Program-made: the position numbers and the translations under genes
Notes under the pieces: model-generated
Told to the model about the DNA's origin: nothing
Seen by the model: only the letters and a program-made list of their open reading frames with translations
Database searches by the model: none
Shown: in pieces, positions 57,989 to 64,000 of the stretch
Layout: each line of letters opens with the position of its first letter
How positions within the stretch are numbered: position 1 is the first letter of the stretch
DNA from: Hyphomicrobiales bacterium
Lineage (GTDB): Bacteria; Pseudomonadota; Alphaproteobacteria; Rhizobiales; Rhizobiaceae
Direction of reading: 5' to 3'
DNA: 64,000 bases
NCBI GenBank assembly: GCA_900472485.1
Contig: UCII01000012.1
Coordinates: 124,001-188,000, forward strand

Positions 57989-59293
57989 TCACTTCTGCGC
58001 GCCGGAGGCGGCTTTCATATCGGTCTTTTCCAGCCCGGCCTGCTCCGTAGACGGTTTGCTATCGGCGGCAGCCTGCTTCACTTCGCCGGTCGCATCGTCA
58101 ATCGTTACCGGAGAAACGGTGACTTCCTGACCGTCACGAACACGCTGGACGCCTTCGACGATCACGCGATCGCCATCGGCAACGCCCTGGTTGACAAGCC
58201 AGCTGTTGCCGATGCTGCGTTCCACCTTCAACACCCGCTGCTGCACCTTGCCCTCGGCGGTCACGAACATGGCGATCGGTTCGCCCTTCGTGTTGCGGGT
58301 CACGGCGCGCTGCGGCACGAGGAAGCTGTTTTCGGCAATACCTTCCTGGATGGTGGCACGAACATACATGCCCGGCAGCAGGATGCGATCCGGATTGGGG
58401 AAGACGGCGCGCACGGTGATGGTGCCGACCGTTTCCGCAACGGAGGATTCGGCAAATTCCAGTTTGCCGGTTTCCTTGTATTGGCTGCCGTCCTCAAGCG
58501 TCAGATGTACGGAAACGTTGTCGCCGCTCGTTTTCAGCCGGCCGTCGGCGACGGCGCGGCGGAATTCGAGCAGGTTGGTGCTCGACTGCGTGACATCGAC
58601 ATTGATCGGATCGAGCTGGCGAATGGTGGTCAGCGCCGTTGTCTGATCGGCTGTGACGAGCGCGCCGACCGTGACGGTGGACGCATCGACGCGGCCGGAG
58701 ATCGGCGCTCTCATCTTGGTATAATCAAGATTGATGCGGGCGGTCTCCAGGGCCGCCTTGGCGGAAGCGACATCGGCCTGAGCCTGGACGAGCGTGGACT
58801 GCGCGTCATCGAAATCCTGCTTGCTGACTGCGTTCTGGGCGCTCAGGCCCTTGTAGCGGTCGAGCTTGGCCTGGGCGCTGGGCACGGCGCCCTCCGCCTT
58901 CTGCAACGAGGCTGCGGCGCTGTCATACGATGCCTGATAGGAGGACGGATCGATCTCGTAGAGCACGTCGCCTTCCCGGACCTCACTGCCTTCCTTGAAA
59001 TTGCGGCTGCGGATAATGCCGCCGACCTGCGGCCGCACTTCGGCGACGAGGTAGGCACTGGTGCGGCCGGGCAGTTCGGCGGTGATGGCGACGGATTGCG
59101 GATGCAGCGACATCGCGCTCACTTCCGTCTTGACGGCGGGAGCGGTGTTCTGGGCGGAATTCTGCTGGTTGCAGCCCACCAGTAACATCGCGGCGACAAT
59201 TCCGACGGCGGTCAGCGAGCCGCGGCCAACCGTAAGGCGGGCTGGTATCGCCGGATATGCGACTGCAGAAGTGGGAGGGGCGAGCTTTCGCAC
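57989..59293 (-). CDS. RND efflux periplasmic adaptor lipoprotein, AcrA/MexA type
   Basis: A 434-residue adaptor. The start is a GTG preceded by AGGAAA seven bases upstream; a longer upstream reading would run through the operator and is rejected. A hydrophobic stretch ends in LLVGC (residues about 57-61), a lipobox, so it should be anchored in the inner membrane by lipid. Lipoyl-like half motifs and a coiled-coil hairpin (SYDSAAASLQKAEG and SKQDFDDAQSTLVQAQADV) follow. It is the first gene of the acr-type operon. Confidence 0.88.
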   Translation of the reverse strand: MRKLAPPTSAVAYPAIPARLTVGRGSLTAVGIVAAMLLVGCNQQNSAQNTAPAVKTEVSAMSLHPQSVAITAELPGRTSAYLVAEVRPQVGGIIRSRNFKEGSEVREGDVLYEIDPSSYQASYDSAAASLQKAEGAVPSAQAKLDRYKGLSAQNAVSKQDFDDAQSTLVQAQADVASAKAALETARINLDYTKMRAPISGRVDASTVTVGALVTADQTTALTTIRQLDPINVDVTQSSTNLLEFRRAVADGRLKTSGDNVSVHLTLEDGSQYKETGKLEFAESSVAETVGTITVRAVFPNPDRILLPGMYVRATIQEGIAENSFLVPQRAVTRNTKGEPIAMFVTAEGKVQQRVLKVERSIGNSWLVNQGVADGDRVIVEGVQRVRDGQEVTVSPVTIDDATGEVKQAAADSKPSTEQAGLEKTDMKAASGAQK

Positions 59294-59326
59294 GTTGCTA
59301 TTTCCTGTTGCCTTATTTATAGTACC

Positions 59327-59355
59327 AAGTCGTACAGAAAATATTTGTACGGCTT
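59327..59355. promoter_or_regulatory. TetR-type operator over the acr-type promoter
   Basis: CGTACA (59331-59336) and TGTACG (59346-59351) are perfect inverted arms with a 9-bp spacer; the outer bases AAG and CTT extend the symmetry with one mismatch. On the minus strand TTGACA (59360-59365) and TATTTT about 16 bp away form a promoter for the adaptor gene that the operator covers. The divergent TetR gene begins 4 bp away. Confidence 0.65.
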
Positions 59356-59358
59356 CAA

Positions 59359-60081
59359 ATGTCAATCGTATTCGGCTGTTGGGGTCAAGACGGTGTGCTG
59401 ACAAAGGAACGAGCAGCCAAGGCCGACCAGGTGGCTAAGACCCGCCCGCGCGGCCGTCCGAAAACCGTGAACGACGATGCGCGCAGCGCGGAGATCGTCG
59501 CGGAGGCGCGCGCAACCTTTTACGAGTTGGGTTACGGCGGCACAACCATGGATCTGGTTGCTGCCCGGTGCCGGATTTCGAAGCAGACCCTCTACAGGTT
59601 GTTTCCGAGCAAGACCGATCTCTTCAAGGCCATCATTGCTGAGCATCGCGCATCGATGCTGGCTCTGCCGCGGCCCACTGAGGAGAATTTGCCGTTCGAC
59701 AAGGCGCTCGAGCTGATATTCATGATCGACATCGATGAGGATCAGGAGCGCGAACGGGACGCCTTCATTCACCTTGCCATCAGTGAGTCGCAGCAATCTC
59801 CGGAAATCGCCACGCTGTTGCACACTTATGGCGCCAGACCATCACGGCAGTTGCTGACGGATTGGCTTGTCGAGCAGCAGCGGCGCGGCTTGATCGAAAT
59901 TGCCGATGCGGCAAGCGGAGCGCGCATGTTGATGAGCATGATCTTCGATGCGATGATTTCGAGGCCGGGGCGTCCGAAGGATTGGCCCGACCGCGAAACG
60001 CGGTTGCGCCATCTGCGCCATTGCATCGCGATTTTTACCGCCGGCGTCCAGCCGCGCAAAGGTAGCTTCCGAACGCCGTGA
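59359..60081 (+). CDS. TetR/AcrR-family repressor of the RND operon
   Basis: A 240-residue regulator. A basic N-terminal tail with RPRGRPK precedes the TetR helix-turn-helix (TTMDLVAARCRISKQTLYRLFPSKTDLF). The ATG at 59359 was used; a GTG at 59395 (VLTKERAAK) is a plausible alternative, and neither has a strong ribosome site, so the mRNA may be nearly leaderless. Its position and the shared operator make it the local repressor of the AcrAB-type pump, relieved by pump substrates. Confidence 0.85.
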   Translation: MSIVFGCWGQDGVLTKERAAKADQVAKTRPRGRPKTVNDDARSAEIVAEARATFYELGYGGTTMDLVAARCRISKQTLYRLFPSKTDLFKAIIAEHRASMLALPRPTEENLPFDKALELIFMIDIDEDQERERDAFIHLAISESQQSPEIATLLHTYGARPSRQLLTDWLVEQQRRGLIEIADAASGARMLMSMIFDAMISRPGRPKDWPDRETRLRHLRHCIAIFTAGVQPRKGSFRTP

Positions 60082-60274
60082 TCTTTGAATTCGCTTCCCG
60101 CGCGTGGGGTTTTGATTTTATGGAGGCCATTGTCGCAAAGCCGCTGCAGGCTTTGTGCGGCATGCTTTCGGCCTGCCATCTCGACGATTCGGCTCACCAA
60201 GAGCAATGCCGATATGGCTTGCTGAGCCATACCGGCATCGTTCCGTATCCGGCAAAGGCCGGGATTACTCTGAT

Positions 60275-60514
60275 TCAGTGTGCCACCACGTTTGCTATGT
60301 CCGTTCCCTCTTCGAACAAGGGATTGGGCAAGCCATTTTCATACATTTCCTGCAGCACGGCCCCGAGCGCCAAATCCAGGCACCAGACCGGGAATTCCGC
60401 ATTCAGGTTTTTGGCGCTCTGCCGTGCATAAGTGATGAGCCGAGCGATTGATGCCAGTTCCTTGAGCGAGTCCGGATCCTGGTATGCTGCGTCGATCGGA
60501 AGTGCTGCTGTCAT
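60275..60514 (-). CDS. Small conserved-looking protein, 79 residues, function unknown
   Basis: A 79-residue acidic, soluble protein (MTAALPIDAAYQDPDSLKEL at the start) with a helix-rich core and one Cys (PVWCLDLALG). A GAGGGC site precedes the ATG. I recognise no domain. A bulged hairpin stands in its 5' leader and a cluster of 12-bp repeats lies about 90-165 bp upstream, so its expression may be specifically controlled. Confidence 0.6.
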   Translation of the reverse strand: MTAALPIDAAYQDPDSLKELASIARLITYARQSAKNLNAEFPVWCLDLALGAVLQEMYENGLPNPLFEEGTDIANVVAH

Positions 60515-60535
60515 TTCGTGCCCTCTATTGCCCCC

Positions 60536-60569
60536 GTTCCCGGCAGACGAATCGTGTCTGGCCGGGAAC
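60536..60569 (-). promoter_or_regulatory. Hairpin in the leader of the 79-residue ORF
   Basis: GTTCCCGGCAGAC (60536-60548) pairs with GTCTGGCCGGGAAC (60556-60569) with one bulged base. It lies 21 bp upstream of the start codon on the minus strand. It may be a regulatory leader or the end of an older repeat. Confidence 0.45.
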
Positions 60570-60604
60570 ATCAGCAAACCGTAACGGATGTTTTGGAGCT
60601 TGGC

Positions 60605-60679
60605 GCGTGACATGCGGCGTGACACGATGCGTGATTGCGGCGATTTCTTGATTTTGCAATTTCAAGGCGTGAAATGCGG
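60605..60679. repeat. Tandem 12-bp repeats of a GCGTGA motif
   Basis: Three direct repeats abut exactly: GCGTGACATGCG (60605-60616), GCGTGACACGAT (60617-60628) and GCGTGATTGCGG (60629-60640). A fourth copy, GCGTGAAATGCGG, lies at 60667-60679. They lie upstream of the 79-residue ORF. The rest of this 425-bp gap (60680-60939) shows no gene or repeat. Confidence 0.6.
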
Positions 60680-60939
60680 CCTGCAAGGGTAGGAAGGAGC
60701 CTCACGTCGAACATTTGCACGCAAAATCCGCCCATGCTTCCGCTATCAGCGTGATTTTGGTGCCGCCTGGATGTCGATCTTCGCGGCCCTCTGCGAGCCG
60801 ATGCCAGGCTAGACGGACTGAAATTCTCGGCGGGAATTCAGGGCCTGAAGCGCATCGCGATCTCTCAAATCCGCTTCTTGCGCTTCAGGTTTTTGATGTC
60901 GCTGTCGCAAAAGCGCTGCGCATTTTTGCGCAAAATGCT

Positions 60940-61398
60940 TCAGTTGCGCAGGCCGACCGATACGTTCGTTGCGCGTGGGAGGTGATCCGGCAGCGCGTCA
61001 GAAGCACTTGCCAGCGATTTGATCAGCGTCAGCACGGACTGGCGAATGCTTGGATCGTTGATCTTCATGAATGCCTTGTTGAGGCTCAGGCCCTCTTTGG
61101 ACGTCAGGAAATCCGATAGATCTTCCAGGCCGTTGATTGCGCCGAGGCCATCGGTATTCAGGGGCTGCGAATTATCCTGCTGGAAGAAGAATGCAACCGG
61201 TACGGCGAGCACGCCGGCAATCGCCTGCAACCGGCTGGCGCCGATGCGATTGGTGCCCTTTTCGTATTTTTGCACCTGCTGAAATGTCACGCCGATCTGT
61301 TCGGCAAGCCGCTCCTGGCTCATGCCAAGCATAAGACGGCGCGTGCGGACGCGAGAGCCTACATAGGCATCGATCGGGTTCGGTACTTTTGCACTCAC
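60940..61398 (-). CDS. XRE-family helix-turn-helix regulator
   Basis: A 152-residue protein with an N-terminal Cro/CI-type helix-turn-helix (VGSRVRTRRLMLGMSQERLAEQIGVTFQQVQKYEKG, about residues 13-48) and a C-terminal tail of about 80 residues without a recognised domain. This form is frequent in Rhizobiaceae. It is monocistronic. Targets are unknown; the repeat cluster at 60605 or the divergent small secreted gene are candidates. Confidence 0.87.
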   Translation of the reverse strand: MSAKVPNPIDAYVGSRVRTRRLMLGMSQERLAEQIGVTFQQVQKYEKGTNRIGASRLQAIAGVLAVPVAFFFQQDNSQPLNTDGLGAINGLEDLSDFLTSKEGLSLNKAFMKINDPSIRQSVLTLIKSLASASDALPDHLPRATNVSVGLRN

Positions 61399-61584
61399 TG
61401 CGCAATCTCCTTATTCAAACAGGGCTGGCGGATTACACCATATTTTGACCCTTCGCGATAAAGGGCGCGTGCTCTATCTGCCCGCGAAATGTGCGTTAAA
61501 TGTGGGTGGAGCTCAACTAAAAGTCTTTTTATATTGAGTTTTGTAACTCCGTACACGCATAAACCGCAGAAAAGCTGATTCGCG

Positions 61585-61893
61585 TCAATGCGGATTGAAG
61601 ATCGAGGACGGCTTGCAATTATAGACGGGGCAGGCCGGGTTATCCTTGGTCGGCACATAGCTGCGGCTGGCATAGTCGGAGATGTCGCATTGCCCGCGGC
61701 CGGCCACATAACGGTCGTAGAGAACGGGACCGCCACGGGACGATGGATAGCGCAGTATCACCGCCCGTTCGGCGGCAATCAGTTGCTGCACCGATGCGCA
61801 AGTTTTGCCGAGCGACTCGTAGCGGGAAATCGCCGATGCCGGCCCGGCTATCGTGATCGTCATCAGCACAAGGGCTGCGGCAATGATCCTCAT
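61585..61893 (-). CDS. Small secreted cysteine-containing protein, function unknown
   Basis: A 102-residue protein with a signal peptide (MRIIAAALVLMTITIAGPASA). The mature part has four Cys (KTCASVQQ, RGQCDISD, PACPVYNC), enough for two disulfides, and a repeated-looking RYPSSRGGPVLYDRYVAGRG stretch. GGGAGGGA precedes the ATG. Similar small exported proteins occur in rhizobia, but no function is known to me. Confidence 0.68.
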   Translation of the reverse strand: MRIIAAALVLMTITIAGPASAISRYESLGKTCASVQQLIAAERAVILRYPSSRGGPVLYDRYVAGRGQCDISDYASRSYVPTKDNPACPVYNCKPSSIFNPH

Positions 61894-62157
61894 CGATGAT
61901 CCCTCCCAAGGAAAGCACTTTACCTTAAATAGTCGCAATGCGGGAAATGCCAAGATAGGCAATGCTTGCCGTTGTATGGAAGTCCGACTTCCGTCAACGG
62001 GCGCGAAACCGCAGCCATTCGAAGCGAGCCGCCGATAGCCGAGGAGTTGCTTTCAGCTCAATGAAAGGTTGGGCGTGCATGTCTTTTCCGCTTCAGGAGG
62101 AAGCGCGTGCCGTGCCGTTGTCAATCGGCGCGGTACACAATTGGAGAGGAGGACTTC

Positions 62158-63171
62158 ATGCGTGCATCCAGCATTCTCAGATATTCCGCGGCTTTTTCCC
62201 TTGCGGTAGCCGCCGCCGGGTTTGCGGCAACGGCGGCACAGGCAGCCGACAAGATTTCCATCATGGTGGGCGGCTACGAAAAGCAGATCTATCTGCCGGC
62301 CAAGCTTGCCGAAGGGCTTGGCTATTTCAAGGAGCAGGGGCTGAACGTCGAACTTCTCAATGAGCCGGCAGGCGTTGATGCGGAAAACGAAATGCTGGCA
62401 GGTGCCGTCCAGGGCGTCGTCGGCTTCTACGACCATTGCATCGACCTTCAGGGCAAGGGCAAGTTCGTCGAATCCGTCGTGCAATTCAGCCAGGCGCCGG
62501 GCGAAGTCGAGCTGGTGTCGGCCAAGCATCCGGAAATCAAATCTCCTGCAGACTTCAAGGGCAAGAACCTCGGCGTCACCGGCCTTGGTTCCTCGACCAA
62601 CTTCCTGACCCAGTATCTGGCCATCAAGGCTGGCCTGAAGCTCGGAGAATTCACCTCCGTTCCGGTTGGTGCCGGCCAGACCTTTATCGCGGCCATGCAA
62701 CAGGATGCCATCCAGGCCGGCATGACGACCGAGCCGACAGTCTCTCGCCTTCTGAAGACCGGCGAGGCCAAGGTTCTGATCGACATGCGCACGATGGACG
62801 GAACAAGAGCCGCTCTGGGCGGGACCTATCCCGCTGCGTCACTTTATATGCAGGAGTCTTGGGTCAAGGACCACAAGGAGGAGGTGCAGAAGCTTGCGAA
62901 TGCTTTCGTCAAGACGCTGCATTTCATCAATACCCATTCGGCCGCCGAGATCGCCGACAAGATGCCCAAGGATTTCTATGTCGGCGACAAGGAAGGCTAT
63001 GTGAAGGCGCTCGAAAACGGCAAGGCCATGTTCACGCCCGATGGCGTGATGCCGGAAGATGGTCCGAAAACCGTTCTTGCCGTTCTTTCCGAGTTCTCCA
63101 AGAATGTTCAGGGCAAGTCGATCGATCTGTCGAAGACCTACACGACGGAGTTCGTCAAAAACGCCAAATAG
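62158..63171 (+). CDS. ABC transporter substrate-binding protein, SsuA/NMT1 type (paralogue 1)
   Basis: A 337-residue periplasmic binding protein of the nitrate/sulfonate/taurine/thiamine-precursor class. The signal peptide ends AAQAAD (about residue 30). Typical features are KLAEGLGYFKEQGLNVELLNEP, AGAVQGVVGFYDH and TGLGSSTNFLTQYLA. GGAGAGGAGG precedes the ATG. It is followed 198 bp later by a close paralogue; permease and ATPase genes probably lie beyond the window. The substrate is unknown. Confidence 0.86.
   Translation: MRASSILRYSAAFSLAVAAAGFAATAAQAADKISIMVGGYEKQIYLPAKLAEGLGYFKEQGLNVELLNEPAGVDAENEMLAGAVQGVVGFYDHCIDLQGKGKFVESVVQFSQAPGEVELVSAKHPEIKSPADFKGKNLGVTGLGSSTNFLTQYLAIKAGLKLGEFTSVPVGAGQTFIAAMQQDAIQAGMTTEPTVSRLLKTGEAKVLIDMRTMDGTRAALGGTYPAASLYMQESWVKDHKEEVQKLANAFVKTLHFINTHSAAEIADKMPKDFYVGDKEGYVKALENGKAMFTPDGVMPEDGPKTVLAVLSEFSKNVQGKSIDLSKTYTTEFVKNAK
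62245..62303 (+). repeat. 59-bp exact repeat shared by the two binding-protein genes, copy 1
   Basis: These 59 bases, coding for ADKISIMVGGYEKQIYLPAK, are identical to 63457-63515 in the next gene, whereas flanking codons differ in many third positions. This fits recent duplication with conversion or strong constraint. Confidence 0.7.
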
Positions 63172-63369
63172 CGCGCAGTAGCGTTTCCGGCGCCGGCGGC
63201 ATAGTCGAGCCGTCGGCGTCCGCGTTAATAAAATCGCAATGTTCCCTCGCAGGGTTGCGCACTGAAAGCTGACTGAAAGGTTGCCCGCGCTAGGTTTGCT
63301 GAGCTTCGTGGAGGAAGCGCCTTTCCAGCGCGTCGTATGGCGCAAGAATTAAAACAGGAGGAGACATTG

Positions 63370-64000
63370 ATGCGTCCATCGCGCACGTTTTTTCATACCG
63401 TAGCCCTTTCCCTCGTCATGAGTGCTGCTTCGCTTGCAGCCACGGCCGCCAATGCTGCCGACAAGATTTCCATCATGGTGGGCGGCTACGAAAAGCAGAT
63501 CTATCTGCCGGCCAAACTTGCCGAAGGGCTTGGCTACTTCAAGGATGAAGGCCTTGAGGTCGAGCTCCTCAACGAATCCGCCGGCGTCGACGCCGAAAAC
63601 CAGCTGCTCGCCGGCGCCGTTCAGGGCGTCGTCGGCTTCTACGACCATTGCGTCGACCTGCAGGCCAAGGGCAAGTTCATCAAGTCCGTCGTGCAGTTCA
63701 GTCAGGCACCGGGTGAAGTCGAGTTGGTTTCGGCCAAATATCCCGATATCAAGTCCTTCGCCGATCTGAAGGGCAAGCGCGCCGGCGTTACCGGCCTCGG
63801 CTCGTCGACGAATTTCCTGACACTTTACATGGCGTCGAAGGCAGGCCTCTCGCCGGCTGATATCACGCCTGTTCCGGTCGGCGCCGGTCAGACTTTCATC
63901 GCCGCCATGCAGCAGGACGCCATCCAGGTGGGCATGACCACCGAGCCGACGATTTCGCGCCTGCTCAAGACCGGCGAAGCCAAGATCCTCGTCGATCTGC
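63370..64000 (+). CDS. ABC transporter substrate-binding protein, SsuA/NMT1 type (paralogue 2, 3' end outside window)
   Basis: The first 210 codons of a protein closely related to paralogue 1, with a signal peptide (MRPSRTFFHTVALSLVM, ending near ANAAD) and the same KLAEGLGYFKDEGLEVELLNES, GVVGFYDHCVDLQAKG and GLGSSTNFLT segments. AGGAGGAG precedes the ATG. Its leader shares TGAAAGGTTG and a GCTTC/GAAGC mini-hairpin with that of paralogue 1. It may bind a related ligand or be the partner of downstream permease genes. Confidence 0.87.
   Translation, partial: MRPSRTFFHTVALSLVMSAASLAATAANAADKISIMVGGYEKQIYLPAKLAEGLGYFKDEGLEVELLNESAGVDAENQLLAGAVQGVVGFYDHCVDLQAKGKFIKSVVQFSQAPGEVELVSAKYPDIKSFADLKGKRAGVTGLGSSTNFLTLYMASKAGLSPADITPVPVGAGQTFIAAMQQDAIQVGMTTEPTISRLLKTGEAKILVDL
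63457..63515 (+). repeat. 59-bp exact repeat shared by the two binding-protein genes, copy 2
   Basis: Identical to 62245-62303. It lies at the signal-peptide/mature-protein junction of the second paralogue. Confidence 0.7.

Noticed and set aside
60137..60155. AAAGCC/GGCTTT hairpin after the TetR/AcrR gene
   Set aside because: Six-base arms and no T-tract; not convincing as a terminator.

Overview
The window is GC-rich, densely coded alphaproteobacterial DNA that looks like a member of the Rhizobiaceae, most likely Rhizobium. The grounds are the many ABC sugar-uptake operons with dedicated regulators, a glycerol-type ABC operon ending in a DUF2160 membrane protein plus a large binding protein, a hut locus using HutF, a DUF1612/helix-turn-helix protein of the rhizobial 'RHE_PE00001' type, and several intergenic palindromic mosaic repeats (RIME-like) typical of the group. 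The species and whether this is chromosome, chromid or plasmid cannot be fixed from the sequence alone.

Layout. (1) 1-5.4 kb: a LacI regulator, a DUF2264 protein and a D-2-hydroxyacid dehydrogenase (partial) form one leftward operon, divergent from an orphan Tat-type sugar-binding protein. (2) 5.6-6.5 kb: a periplasmic HAD phosphatase of the e(P4) type. (3) 6.8-13.3 kb: a leftward glycerol-type ABC operon (glpSTPQUV order) with a long leader holding a possible 46-codon ORF, a hairpin and TTTCG-type repeats. Its two ATPases carry complementary defects that predict a single working ATP site. (4) 13.6-21.6 kb: a sugar locus resembling thu: ROK regulator, Gfo/Idh dehydrogenase and ThuA protein leftward, and binding protein, two permeases and ATPase rightward. 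(5) 21.2-27.9 kb: DUF427, TetR, an M23 peptidase-like membrane protein with an altered zinc motif, MntH, and a tryptophan-2,3-dioxygenase divergent from an Lrp/AsnC regulator. (6) 28-42.6 kb: histidine catabolism (hutC-hutF leftward, hutI-hutH-hutU rightward, hutD downstream) mixed with three PIN-domain toxin-antitoxin pairs, a Mo-cofactor oxidoreductase, an MFS transporter and a thiolase. (7) 42.8-60.1 kb: a copper-type P1B ATPase, the DUF1612 protein, an MdtABC-type RND system, and a convergent AcrAB-type RND system with its divergent TetR repressor. (8) 60.3-64 kb: small proteins, an XRE regulator, a cluster of 12-bp repeats, and two tandem paralogous SsuA/NMT1-type binding proteins, the second cut by the window edge.

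Together this is a catabolic and stress-adaptation stretch: uptake of carbon compounds and manganese, histidine and tryptophan degradation, and export of copper and drugs, each next to its own regulator, with operator-like palindromes visible in most divergent intergenic regions. No rRNA, tRNA, CRISPR array, transposase or phage gene was recognised.
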